From: Halpernia humi
GTDB taxonomy: Bacteria > Bacteroidota > Bacteroidia > Flavobacteriales > Weeksellaceae
NCBI RefSeq assembly: GCF_900108025.1
Contig: NZ_FNUS01000006.1
Span: forward strand, 1-64,000
Direction of reading: 5' to 3'
Length of the DNA: 64,000 nt
Every line of letters begins with the position of its first letter. Position 1 is the stretch's first letter. A program made the position numbers and the translations under genes. Shown here piece by piece: positions 55,320 through 64,000 of the stretch. The notes below the pieces were generated by a model. The model saw only the letters and a list, made by a program, of their open reading frames with translations, did not search any database and had not been told where the DNA came from.

Positions 55320-58103
55320 TTAAAGTTTTTCCGCCACATATTTCGCCGTTGCAGAAATTTTATCTTTCGCCAAATCTTCCGGCGTTCCTGCAAAAACAAT
55401 TTCACCGCCATATTTTCCAGCACCCGGACCAATGTCAATAATATAATCCGCAGATTTTATAATATCCGGTTGATGTTCAATGACGATTACGGAATGTCCT
55501 AATTCTATCAAGGCTTGAAGCGAAGTCAATAATTTATTAATATCATGGAAATGCAGTCCAGTAGATGGTTCATCAAAAATAAATAAGGTTTTGTCCGTCG
55601 TATTTCCTTTCACTAAAAACGACGCGAGTTTCACACGTTGCGCCTCACCACCAGAAAGCGTAGAAGAACTTTGCCCGAGTTGTAAATAACCCAAACCAAC
55701 GTCTTGCAAAGGTTTTAGTTTGGTTACAATTTTCTTTTGATCGTTATCTTCAAAAAATGCAATCGCATCATCAACCGTTAAATGTAAAATATCAGAAATA
55801 TTTTTTTCGTCAAATTTAATATCGAGAATTTCATCTTTAAATCTCGCGCCGTGGCAAACTTCACACTCTAATTCTATGTCTGCCATAAACTGCATCGAAA
55901 CATTGATGACGCCTTCGCCTTTGCATTCATCACATCTTCCGCCATCGACGTTGAAAGAAAAATGTTTCGGTTTCAAGTTCATCATTGCGGCCATTTTCTG
56001 TTTGGAAAATAAGTCGCGAATATCGTCGTACGCCTTTAAATAAGTCACAGGATTTGACCGGCTGGATTTTCCAATTGGATTTTGATCGATCAATTCAATA
56101 TTTTTAACCAGTTTTGAAGGAAATTCTATAGAATCATAATCCGTTTTTTTGCCGCCCATGCCAAGTTCTATTTGAACACCGGTAGTTAAAACTTCTTTCA
56201 TTAAAGTAGATTTTCCACTTCCAGAAACCCCAGAAATTACCACCAAACTTTCCAAGGGAATATCAACCGAAATGTTTTTTAAATTATTTTCTCTTGCGCC
56301 TTTTATTCGGATAAATTCCTTTGCTTTTCGGCGTTTTGTCGGCACTTTTATTTCAAGTTCGCCAGTGAGATATTTTGAAGTTAAAGTGTTTGCTTTTTTA
56401 ATTTCTTTATAATCGCCAGAAAATACCAACTCTCCGCCTAAATATCCCGCTTCCGGACCAATGTCAATAATATAATCTGCCGCTTTCATTACATCTTCAT
56501 CGTGTTCAACGACAATTACGGTGTTGCCTAAATCGCGCAGATTTTTTAAAACCTGAATTAAATTTTCCGTGTCTTTAGAATGCAAACCAATCGAAGGTTC
56601 ATCTAAAATATAAATACTTCCAACAAGCGAACTTCCAAGCGAAGTCGCAAGATTTATTCTTTGAGATTCACCGCCGGAAAGTGTGCTCGAAGTCCGGTTA
56701 ATCGTTAAATAACCCAAACCAACTTTCGTTAAAAATTCTAACCGCGAGGTGATTTCATACAATAAACGTTTTGCGATATCCGCATCGTGTTGGTTTAATT
56801 TCAAACTTTTTACCAAAGGCAACAATTCATCCAAAGGCAATTCTATAAATTCTTGAATATTGTGGCCGTCGATTTTTACCCATTCTGTTTCTGGTCGTAA
56901 TCTGTAGCCTTCGCAAGTTGGGCAAAGTGTCTTGCCACGATAACGGGAAAGCATCACACGGTATTGAATTTTATATAAATTTTCTTCAAGCATTTTGAAG
57001 AAATTATCAATGGTCGGCTCATCTTTATTTCCCGTTCCTTTCCAAAGCAATTTTTTCTGCTCTTTTGTGAGTTGAAAATAGGGTTTATGAATCGGGAAAT
57101 CTTTATTTTTTTTAATGAAAGCCAGTTTCCATTCTTTCATAGAATCGCCGCGCCAACTTGCAACTGCGTCTTCAAAAACCGATAAATTTTTATTTGGAAT
57201 CACCAAATCTTCATCGATTCCAATGACTTTTCCGTAACCTTCACAGGTTGGACAAGCGCCAAAAGGATTATTAAAACTAAAATAATGAACAGTGGGTTCG
57301 TTAAAAACAATGCCGTCTAATTCAAATTTATTGGAAAATTCTTTGGTTTTTCCGCTCGTTTCATTTTTTAAATAACAGTAACCGCGACCTTCATAAAAAG
57401 CCATCTGAATAGAATCTGCCAATCTTTGCAGAAAATTTTCATCTTCTTCGTACGTAAATCTGTCGATTACCAAATTGATTACCGCATCTTCTTCTGGGAT
57501 AAAACCAAAACTTTCAAGATCTTCGATTCCGACGACATTTCCGGCAACTTCCAAACGCGTAAAACCTGCCATTTTTAAAATTTTCAGTTGTTCTTTAAAT
57601 TTTTCAACTTCAAAAATTAAAGGCGAACTTAGTGTAAAAGTGGGGTTGTTTTTAGAATTTTGAATAAAATCAATCACATCAGAAACGCTGTCTTTTTTTA
57701 CTTCTGCCCCAGATTCTGGGGAAAAAGTGCGGCCAACTCTGGCGAATAATAATTTTATATAGTCATAAATTTCCGTAGAAGTTCCAACTGTTGAACGTGG
57801 ATTGGAAGAAATTACTTTCTGCTGAATCGCGATGGACGGCGCCAAACCTTTGATATCATCAATTTTTGGTTTCTCTAATTTTCCTAAAAATTGGCGCGCG
57901 TAAGAACTCAAACTTTCCACGTATCGTCTTTGTCCTTCCGCATAAATCGTGTCAAAAGCGAGGGAAGATTTTCCGCTTCCTGAAACGCCGGTGATGACGA
58001 TTAATTTGTTTTTGGGAATAAGAACATCAATATGTTTCAGGTTATTGAGGTGCGCGTTCTTTACGAAAATATATTTTTTAATGTCGATTTCTTCAGTAGT
58101 CAT
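55320..58103 (-). CDS. uvrA: excinuclease ABC subunit A
   Basis: UvrA is the damage-sensing ATPase of nucleotide excision repair. Two ABC modules: Walker A 'GVSGSGKSSLAFDTI' near residue 40 and 'GVSGSGKSTLMKEVL' near 630, signatures LSGGESQRINLA and LSGGEAQRVKLA, and zinc-finger cysteines in 'CPTCEGYGKV', 'CPTCEGYRL', 'CDECKGEGV' and 'CEVCHGARF'. At 927 aa it is complete. A minus-strand -7 element TAATTTTG (58111-58118) lies 8 nt before the ATG, giving a very short leader. Confidence 0.97.
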   Translation of the reverse strand: MTTEEIDIKKYIFVKNAHLNNLKHIDVLIPKNKLIVITGVSGSGKSSLAFDTIYAEGQRRYVESLSSYARQFLGKLEKPKIDDIKGLAPSIAIQQKVISSNPRSTVGTSTEIYDYIKLLFARVGRTFSPESGAEVKKDSVSDVIDFIQNSKNNPTFTLSSPLIFEVEKFKEQLKILKMAGFTRLEVAGNVVGIEDLESFGFIPEEDAVINLVIDRFTYEEDENFLQRLADSIQMAFYEGRGYCYLKNETSGKTKEFSNKFELDGIVFNEPTVHYFSFNNPFGACPTCEGYGKVIGIDEDLVIPNKNLSVFEDAVASWRGDSMKEWKLAFIKKNKDFPIHKPYFQLTKEQKKLLWKGTGNKDEPTIDNFFKMLEENLYKIQYRVMLSRYRGKTLCPTCEGYRLRPETEWVKIDGHNIQEFIELPLDELLPLVKSLKLNQHDADIAKRLLYEITSRLEFLTKVGLGYLTINRTSSTLSGGESQRINLATSLGSSLVGSIYILDEPSIGLHSKDTENLIQVLKNLRDLGNTVIVVEHDEDVMKAADYIIDIGPEAGYLGGELVFSGDYKEIKKANTLTSKYLTGELEIKVPTKRRKAKEFIRIKGARENNLKNISVDIPLESLVVISGVSGSGKSTLMKEVLTTGVQIELGMGGKKTDYDSIEFPSKLVKNIELIDQNPIGKSSRSNPVTYLKAYDDIRDLFSKQKMAAMMNLKPKHFSFNVDGGRCDECKGEGVINVSMQFMADIELECEVCHGARFKDEILDIKFDEKNISDILHLTVDDAIAFFEDNDQKKIVTKLKPLQDVGLGYLQLGQSSSTLSGGEAQRVKLASFLVKGNTTDKTLFIFDEPSTGLHFHDINKLLTSLQALIELGHSVIVIEHQPDIIKSADYIIDIGPGAGKYGGEIVFAGTPEDLAKDKISATAKYVAEKL

Positions 58104-58257
58104 AAGAATACAAAATTAAGGATTTTAATTCTGATTTTTTGCTTAAAATCTTTTTTTACAATCGTTAAAGTTTGAATTTTAAAATTAATAATTAAATCGC
58201 TTTTTATTAATAATATGTTAATTATATTTGCGCTTTAATTTATTCAACTCTTAACAC

Positions 58258-58328
58258 TTTTTTTGTCATTCCGCAGAAATCTAAGCAATTCAAATTACTG
58301 CCGAGATTGACTACGGAATGACAAAAAA
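58258..58328. repeat. palindromic intergenic element (GTCATTCCG arms)
   Basis: TTTTTTTGTCATTCCG (58258-58273) and CGGAATGACAAAAAA (58314-58328) are inverted arms of 15 bp over a 40-nt middle containing AGAAATCTAAGCAATTC. Such elements, with T-run and A-run edges, are scattered between genes in flavobacteria and resemble small non-autonomous repeats. It ends 23 nt before the receptor ATG, so it would lie in its 5' leader. Confidence 0.7.
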
Positions 58329-58351
58329 GAATAAATATTGAAAAAAGCATT

Positions 58352-60169
58352 ATGACCAAAAAACTAATAACGTTTTCTCTTTTAAGTGTATTAATTAAAA
58401 TTTCAGCGCAAGAAAAGCCAGCAAACATCGATGAAGTTTTTGTTCAGGGAAAATTTCTAAATCTTCCCGTAGAAAAAATTAATGAAAATATCACGATCAT
58501 TACAAAAGCGGAAATCGAAAAATCGCCTGCAAATAGTATTGATGAATTATTGCAATTAAACACAGGTTTAGATATTAGAAGACGTGGTTCAAATGGCGTT
58601 CAAGCCGATGTTTCAATTCGTGGAAGTTCTTTTGAACAGGTTTTAATTTTGGTAAACGGCGTACGAATGAACGACAGCCAAACTGGGCATAATTCTTTAA
58701 ATATTCCTTTTGATTTGGATTCTGTGGAGCAAATTGAAATTATCAAAGGACCTGCAGCACAAAGATTTGGAAATAATGCTTACGCAGGAGTCATCAATAT
58801 TATTACAAAGCCAATTGCTGGGAAATCGCTAAAAATTTCTGCGCAAGGTGGCGATTTTAAAACCTACGATTTAGGTGCAAATGCAAACTTTGGAACAGAA
58901 AAATTTTCAAATTTAATTCAAGTTCACACTTCCACGTCCGATGGTTATCGCCATAATACAGATTATAAAATCAATAATTTTTATTACCAAAATAATCTAA
59001 AAATTAAAAATGGTGGTTTAAGTTTTCAGGCTGGTTTTTCTGAGAAAAAATTCGGTGCAAACGGTTTTTATGCTTCACCTGCCGCGACGGAACAATATGA
59101 GGAAACGCAGGCATCAATTGTTAGTATTTCGGGGCGTCAAACTTTTAATGAATGGGATTTTAACTCAAATATTTCTTGGCGACGCGGACAAGATGAGTAT
59201 ATTTATATAAGAAATAATCCGTCTGTTTACCGCAATTTACATTTAGGAAATAATATCGGCGCGTCCTTTAATTCGGCTTACCATTCAAGTTTAGGTGTGA
59301 CAGGTTTGGGTGTGGAATTACGAAAAGAAATTTTGGTGAGTAATAATTTGGGCGACAGAAATCGCTTTGTTTCGCAAGTTTTTTTGGAACATCATTTTTC
59401 GTTGTTAAATGACAAATTAGCCATTTCACCAGGAATTTCTTATGCTAATTATTCCAAAGAAGGCAACTTTTTTTATCCCGGTTTAGACGCTGGTTTTACT
59501 TTCAATGAACACCATAAAATTTACGGAAATATTTCCAAAGTTCACCGCGTGCCGACTTTTACGGATTTGTTTTACAGCAGTGGAACAGAACAAGGAAATG
59601 CGGATTTAAAACCAGAATCGGCAATTTCCACGGAAATCGGGTATCAATATAAAAGAAATCAATTTTCCGCAAAAACCAGTTTCTTCACTAGAAATTCTGA
59701 TAATTTGATTGATTGGGCGAAAGATTCTCCAACTTCAAAATGGACGGCGAAAAATATCAGCAAAGTAGAATTAAAAGGCATTGAAGTTGAAATTAAACAA
59801 AATTTTTCTGGCTTTTTTAAGTCTTATTCTTTAGGCTACACTTATTTAGACAATCAAAGAAAAGATGCAGATTTGCGTTTGTCTCGCTACGATTTAGAAA
59901 ATTTAAAACACCAATTTGTCGCGACTTTAGAAAATAAATTTCTGAAAAATTTCACCAATGTTTTAACTTACCGCTATAATGAAAGAGTGAATTTGGGAAG
60001 TTACAATTTACTTGATGAAAAACTAAATTATCAAGCAAAAGACTTTGGAATTTATATTTTAATTAATAATGTAACTAATTCAAAATATACCGAAACCAGC
60101 CTCGTGCCAATGCCGGGAAGATGGTTTCACGTTGGTTTGAGTTATAAAATTAATTTTTCTAAAAACTAA
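58352..60169 (+). CDS. TonB-dependent receptor (BtuB-like)
   Basis: Outer-membrane receptor of 605 aa. Signal peptide 1-20 (ending IKISAQ); plug about 40-150 with 'SIDELLQLNTGLDIRRRGSN', 'SIRGSSFEQVLILVNGVRMN', 'IEIIKGPAAQRFGNNAYAG' and 'VINIITKP'; barrel ending in 'PMPGRWFHVGLSYKINF' with a terminal aromatic. The short length without a carboxypeptidase-like domain is as in cobalamin/siderophore receptors. I looked for a cobalamin riboswitch upstream and saw none, so the ligand is open. Confidence 0.92.
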   Translation: MTKKLITFSLLSVLIKISAQEKPANIDEVFVQGKFLNLPVEKINENITIITKAEIEKSPANSIDELLQLNTGLDIRRRGSNGVQADVSIRGSSFEQVLILVNGVRMNDSQTGHNSLNIPFDLDSVEQIEIIKGPAAQRFGNNAYAGVINIITKPIAGKSLKISAQGGDFKTYDLGANANFGTEKFSNLIQVHTSTSDGYRHNTDYKINNFYYQNNLKIKNGGLSFQAGFSEKKFGANGFYASPAATEQYEETQASIVSISGRQTFNEWDFNSNISWRRGQDEYIYIRNNPSVYRNLHLGNNIGASFNSAYHSSLGVTGLGVELRKEILVSNNLGDRNRFVSQVFLEHHFSLLNDKLAISPGISYANYSKEGNFFYPGLDAGFTFNEHHKIYGNISKVHRVPTFTDLFYSSGTEQGNADLKPESAISTEIGYQYKRNQFSAKTSFFTRNSDNLIDWAKDSPTSKWTAKNISKVELKGIEVEIKQNFSGFFKSYSLGYTYLDNQRKDADLRLSRYDLENLKHQFVATLENKFLKNFTNVLTYRYNERVNLGSYNLLDEKLNYQAKDFGIYILINNVTNSKYTETSLVPMPGRWFHVGLSYKINFSKN

Positions 60170-60280
60170 ATTGATGATTATTGTTTCAATAATTTGATGT
60201 TGTAAAATGCAATTATTAAAAGATTAAATTCTAAATTGTTGGTAACTTTTTAGGACTAATCTTATTTATAAGAAATTGCT

Positions 60281-60312
60281 TTTGAGTTTTTAAAGTCAAA
60301 TCATTATCTTTG
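60281..60312 (+). promoter_or_regulatory. dnaN promoter (TTTG-N20-TATCTTTG)
   Basis: TTTG at 60281-60284, 20 nt, TATCTTTG at 60305-60312: a full Bacteroidota -33/-7 pair. The start of transcription would be near 60319, about 15 nt before the ATG. Confidence 0.75.
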
Positions 60313-60333
60313 TCGTTATATAAATAGTTTTAA

Positions 60334-61464
60334 ATGAAATTTATTGTTGCCAGTGGCGAATTACAGAAGGCTTTGCAAATTGTAAGCGGCGTAATTGCAA
60401 GTTCCCAATCCAGACCAATATTAGAAAATTTTCTTTTTGATTTAAAAGAAAACCTTTTAAAAATTACGGCTTCTGACGGTGAAACTACTTTAATTACAAC
60501 GCTCGAAGTGAAATCTGAAGATGAAGGAACTTTCGCTGTTCCCGCGAAAATTTTTCAGGATTTTGTGAAAACTTATGGCGAGCAACCTTTAACGCTTTCT
60601 GTGAAAGAATCAGAAGACGGAAACGGAAGTTTATTAGAAATTTTAGATGAAAAAGATAATTTTGCAGTCGCTTTAGACAATGCAGAAGATTATCCAGATA
60701 TTCCAGAATTTGATGCCGCACAAAGTATTACCATTTCTTCCGGTGTTTTATCTGAGGCTTTAGCAAACACGCTTTTTGCAACGAGTAATGATTCTTTAAG
60801 ACCAGTGATGACGGGCGTTTTGTTTCAATTTAAAGAGGACGAGACCAATTTCGTTTCTACAGATTCTCACCGTTTGGTGGTTTATAAAAGAGAAGATTTG
60901 ATGAATGCCGAACCGATGGAATTCATTATGCCGAAAAAACCATTGTCTATTTTCAAAAACATTTTGGCCAATTCTAACGAAGATGTCGTTATTGATTTTA
61001 ACGAAAATATGGCGAAATTTACATTTGGAAATAACATCTGGATTTGTCGTTTAATTGACGGAAAATATCCAAATTACACCGCGGTAATTCCAAAGGAAAA
61101 CCCGAATGTTTTAACGATTAATAGAAATTTATTGTTGAGTGCTATTCGTAGAGCATCAATTATGTCTAACAAATCTACCAATCAAATTAGATTCAAATTA
61201 TCTGCAAACATTCTTCATCTTCACGCAGAAGACACAGAATATGCGAACAAAGCAGATATGCAAATTCCTTGCGATTACAACGGCGAAGATATCAATATTG
61301 GTTTTAGTTCAAAATTTTTAACCGAAATGCTTTCAGTTTTAAATTCTGACGATATCACAATGAAAATGTCGCAACCCAACCGACCAGGAATTATAGAACC
61401 GGTAGATGGTTTAGAAGACAACGAACATATATTAATGCTTTCTATGCCGGTAATCGGGATGTAG
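60334..61464 (+). CDS. dnaN: DNA polymerase III beta sliding clamp
   Basis: DnaN forms a dimeric ring that tethers the replicative polymerase. Three similar domains are visible: 1-125 ('FIVASGELQKALQIVSGVIA', 'PILENFLFDLKENLLKITASDGE'), 130-245 ('VMTGVLFQFKEDETNFVSTD', 'SHRLVVYKRE') and 250-376 ('NRNLLLSAIRRASIMSNKS', ending 'EHILMLSMPVIGM' with the peptide-binding Met-Pro cleft). 376 aa. dnaA is not in the window. Confidence 0.97.
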   Translation: MKFIVASGELQKALQIVSGVIASSQSRPILENFLFDLKENLLKITASDGETTLITTLEVKSEDEGTFAVPAKIFQDFVKTYGEQPLTLSVKESEDGNGSLLEILDEKDNFAVALDNAEDYPDIPEFDAAQSITISSGVLSEALANTLFATSNDSLRPVMTGVLFQFKEDETNFVSTDSHRLVVYKREDLMNAEPMEFIMPKKPLSIFKNILANSNEDVVIDFNENMAKFTFGNNIWICRLIDGKYPNYTAVIPKENPNVLTINRNLLLSAIRRASIMSNKSTNQIRFKLSANILHLHAEDTEYANKADMQIPCDYNGEDINIGFSSKFLTEMLSVLNSDDITMKMSQPNRPGIIEPVDGLEDNEHILMLSMPVIGM

Positions 61465-61493
61465 AAATCATAAGATTTGAGAAATATAGATTT

Positions 61494-61528
61494 GAGATTT
61501 GAGACTTTTCTCAAATCTCTTCTTATTT
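61494..61528 (+). terminator. probable dnaN terminator hairpin
   Basis: GAGATTTGAGA (61494-61504), loop CTTT and TCTCAAATCTC (61509-61519) make an 11-bp perfect stem followed by TTCTTATTT. The left arm is the last of three GATTTGAGA copies starting at 61474. Confidence 0.7.
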
Positions 61529-61556
61529 AATATAACAAAGTTTTAGTTTTTAGTCC

Positions 61557-61584
61557 AAAATCTAAAATCTAAAATCTAAAATCT
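61557..61584 (+). repeat. 7-bp tandem repeat (AAAATCT x4) before pheT
   Basis: Four exact AAAATCT units end 9 nt before the pheT ATG, followed by AAAATA. Related AAATCTAAAAT text also occurs at about 55293-55314 and 5344-5355. Being directly in the pheT leader, its copy number could alter ribosome access. Confidence 0.8.
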
Positions 61585-61593
61585 AAAATACAA

Positions 61594-63993
61594 ATGAAAA
61601 TTTCAAATAATTGGCTTAAAGATTATATAGATACAGATTTGAATACCGACAAAATCAGCGAATATCTCACAGATATTGGTTTGGAAGTAGAAGGTGTAGA
61701 AAAATTTGAAAATATCAAAGGAAGTTTAGCAGGTATTGTAGTCGGTAAAGTTTTAACCTGCGAAAAGCACCCAAATGCTGATAAATTGAACATCACAACA
61801 GTTGATGTTGGCGGAGAAAATATTCTGCAAATCGTATGTGGTGCGCCAAATGTGGCGGCTGGGCAAACCGTTCCCGTTGCAGTTGTAGGAACAAAATTAT
61901 ACGACAAATCCGGAAATTCTTTTGAAATTAAAAAAGCAAAAATACGTGGCGAAGTTTCTGAAGGCATGATTTGCGCGGAAGATGAATTAGGCTTGAGCGA
62001 CGATCACGGCGGAATAATGATTTTAAATGAAAGTTATAAAAAAGGCGATTTATTTTCAGAATATTTTGATATTGCTGAAGATGAGGTTTATGAAATTGGT
62101 CTCACGCCAAACCGAACCGACGCTATGTCGCACTACGGCGTTGCTCGCGATTTAAACGCTTTTCTTTTAAATAATCAATTAAGATCTGAATTTAAAAAAA
62201 TTGAAATAAAAGAGCCAGAAATTTCTGGCACCAATGATTTTGTTTTAGAAGTAGAAGACGCGGAATTAACGCCAAGATATTTGGGCGCAGTTATTGAAAA
62301 TATTAAAATTTCAGAATCGCCAAATTGGTTAAAAGACCGGTTGAAAGCGATTGGTTTAAATCCCATTAATAATGTAGTAGATATCACCAATTATATTCTT
62401 CACAGTTATGGCCAACCTTTGCACGCCTTTGATGCAGCAAAAATTTCTGGAAATAAAATTGTAGTAGGAAATTGCCCTGAAGGAACAAAGTTCAAAACTT
62501 TAGATGGAGTAGAGCGCAGTTTAAATGGTAGCGAAATCATCATAAAAGACGGCAGCCAAAACCCGATGTGTATTGCAGGCGTGTTTGGCGGTGCAGATTC
62601 TGGCGTTACTTCTGAAACCACAAAAATTGTTTTAGAAAGTGCTTATTTTAATCCTGTTGCAATTAGAAAAGCGGCGAAATTTCACGGCTTAAACACAGAT
62701 GCTTCTTTCAGATTTGAACGCGGTGTTGATGTGAAATTGGCCAGAAAAATTTTACTTAAAGCCATTGAAATGATTTCTGAAATTGCTAATGGAAACTTAG
62801 TAGGTGAGATTTTAGAGTCTTATCCTGAAGAAATTGAAAACAATTATGTGGTTTTTAGATATTCTAAATTAGACCAAATTTTAGGTGTGAAAATTCACCG
62901 TGAGAAAGTAAAATCCATTTTAAAATATTTAGAAATTGAAATTTTAAATGAAATAAATGACGGTTTAGAATTGTCGGTTCCCAATTACAGAGCAGATGTT
63001 ACACGAGAAATAGACGTGATAGAAGAGATTCTTAGAATTTATGGTTACAATAAAATAGATTTGCCAGAAAAATTTTCTTTCTCGCCAGTTTCTTTAAATT
63101 TAGATGATCAAGATGCGCTAGAAAATTCTTGGGCAAGATCGCTTCAAAGCCAAGGTTTTAATGAAGTGATGAATAATTCTCTACGTTCTGTGAAAGATGA
63201 AACCGAAGCGGTGAAATTATTAAATCCGTTAAGTGGCGATTTGGCCTTTATGCGAAAATCTTTGTTGGAAGGACTTTTAGAAAATGCGGCTTACAATATC
63301 AACCGAAAAAATGCCGATTTAAAATTCTTTGAATTGGGTAAAATCTATCATAAAAGAAGCGAAAAATATGAAGAGCGGAAACAATTAGCGCTTTTAGTAA
63401 CGGGAAGAAACCATGCAGAAAACTGGATGTTGCCAAAATCTGCTACGAATTTTTATTATTTAAAATCTTACGTTACACTTTTATTAGAGAAACTTAAATT
63501 AAATTTTGAAGAATTGCCATTAGAAGAGTCTAGATTTTCTGAAGGTTTAGAATTAAAATCAAATGGTAGAACTCTCGCCAAATTAGGGAAAGTGTCGCCA
63601 GAATTTTTGAAAGATGCAGATGTGGAGCAAGATGCTTTCTACGCAGAAATTGAAGTAGAAAACTGTGAGAAACTGCGGGTAAAAAATAATTTTAAATTTA
63701 TAGATATTCCAAAGTTTAATAAAATTAGAAGAGATTTGGCTTTGCTTTTAGACAAGCAAATTTCTTACGCAGAACTTCATTCTTTAGCACAGAAAAATCC
63801 ATCAAAATTTTTAAAAAATATCAATCTTTTTGATGTTTACGAAGGACAAAATTTACCGGAAGGAAAAAAATCTTACGCCTTAAGTTTTGAACTTTTAAAT
63901 GAAGAAAAAACTTTAGAGGAAAAAGATATTTCTGAAGTGATGAATGCGTTGATAAAATCTTTTAAAAGTGAGTTTAATGCGGAATTGAGGTAA
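61594..63993 (+). CDS. pheT: phenylalanine-tRNA ligase beta subunit
   Basis: PheT of 799 aa, complete within the window. The EMAP-like tRNA-binding domain is at about 40-150 ('CEKHPNADKLNITTVDVG'), the B3/B4 editing domain at 210-390 ('GLNTDASFRFERGVD'), B5 at 400-475 ('DVTREIDVIEEILRIYGYN'), the catalytic-like core at 480-690 and the FDX-ACB anticodon-binding domain at 705-799 ('FIDIPKFNKIRRDLALLLDK'). pheS is not adjacent, which is usual in flavobacteria. I saw no Phe leader peptide; the leader holds the 7-bp tandem repeat. Confidence 0.97.
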   Translation: MKISNNWLKDYIDTDLNTDKISEYLTDIGLEVEGVEKFENIKGSLAGIVVGKVLTCEKHPNADKLNITTVDVGGENILQIVCGAPNVAAGQTVPVAVVGTKLYDKSGNSFEIKKAKIRGEVSEGMICAEDELGLSDDHGGIMILNESYKKGDLFSEYFDIAEDEVYEIGLTPNRTDAMSHYGVARDLNAFLLNNQLRSEFKKIEIKEPEISGTNDFVLEVEDAELTPRYLGAVIENIKISESPNWLKDRLKAIGLNPINNVVDITNYILHSYGQPLHAFDAAKISGNKIVVGNCPEGTKFKTLDGVERSLNGSEIIIKDGSQNPMCIAGVFGGADSGVTSETTKIVLESAYFNPVAIRKAAKFHGLNTDASFRFERGVDVKLARKILLKAIEMISEIANGNLVGEILESYPEEIENNYVVFRYSKLDQILGVKIHREKVKSILKYLEIEILNEINDGLELSVPNYRADVTREIDVIEEILRIYGYNKIDLPEKFSFSPVSLNLDDQDALENSWARSLQSQGFNEVMNNSLRSVKDETEAVKLLNPLSGDLAFMRKSLLEGLLENAAYNINRKNADLKFFELGKIYHKRSEKYEERKQLALLVTGRNHAENWMLPKSATNFYYLKSYVTLLLEKLKLNFEELPLEESRFSEGLELKSNGRTLAKLGKVSPEFLKDADVEQDAFYAEIEVENCEKLRVKNNFKFIDIPKFNKIRRDLALLLDKQISYAELHSLAQKNPSKFLKNINLFDVYEGQNLPEGKKSYALSFELLNEEKTLEEKDISEVMNALIKSFKSEFNAELR

Positions 63994-64000
63994 TAAATTA

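Noticed and set aside
58104-58351. Cobalamin riboswitch before the BtuB-like receptor
   Set aside because: No B12-box-like conserved text was seen; the space is taken by AT-rich sequence and a palindromic element.

Overview
The window is AT-rich DNA from a member of the Bacteroidota, class Flavobacteriia, most likely the Chryseobacterium side of the Weeksellaceae; I cannot name the genus. The evidence is a type IX secretion (T9SS) sorting tail on a subtilase, a GLPGLI-family protein, several TonB-dependent receptors, start codons with no Shine-Dalgarno sequence, and promoters of the Bacteroidota form TTTG-N20-TAnnTTTG (best before purA and dnaN). It is ordinary chromosome: I saw no transposase, phage gene, CRISPR array, tRNA or rRNA.

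Layout. 1-9.2 kb: DUF389 membrane protein, fatty acid desaturase, small esterase, an Lrp-type regulator divergent from a Cys/Met PLP lyase, DUF1304, a secreted esterase, purE, an EamA transporter and an NlpC/P60 lipoprotein. 9.2-14.1 kb: dapD followed by a tightly packed glycan cluster (GT87, GT2, polysaccharide deacetylase, GT4). 14.1-18.1 kb: a 36-nt poly(T) tract, then a small secreted Cys-containing protein, a GLPGLI protein and an outer-membrane barrel. 18.1-25.3 kb: the complete histidine operon hisG-D-C-B-H-A-F-IE, preceded by what reads as a classical attenuator with a 14-codon leader peptide containing four consecutive His codons. 25.5-30.3 kb, minus strand: thrS, infC (apparently starting at AUA), an orphan gene, rpmI and rplT. 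30.3-31.3 kb: a non-coding region with ten hairpin repeats at about 50-nt spacing, a GC-rich dispersed palindrome and the purA promoter. 31.3-35.8 kb: purA, a TonB-dependent receptor and an orphan membrane protein.

35.8-45.4 kb is mostly minus strand: a GNAT/nitrilase fusion, a MATE exporter, a NtrC-like activator without a DNA-binding domain, a YggS-type PLP protein, dodecin, a zinc-cysteine-less sirtuin, a Cu-type P-type ATPase with three N-terminal metal-binding modules, a thioesterase and DUF6157. 45.4-55.3 kb: aldo/keto reductase, a glycine-rich RRM protein, cupin, TspO-like protein, TauE/SafE permease, the T9SS subtilase, a DegT aminotransferase, a SemiSWEET, a CBS/CorC membrane protein and clpS. 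55.3-64 kb: uvrA, a TonB-dependent receptor, dnaN and pheT.

The points most worth following up are the his attenuator (three mutually exclusive pairings can be drawn), the AUA start of infC together with the split of the infC-rpmI-rplT group by a terminator and an orphan gene, a 9-A run that puts the natural ATG of the sirtuin out of frame by one base, the hairpin array before purA, and the 36-nt poly(T) tract before the small secreted protein.
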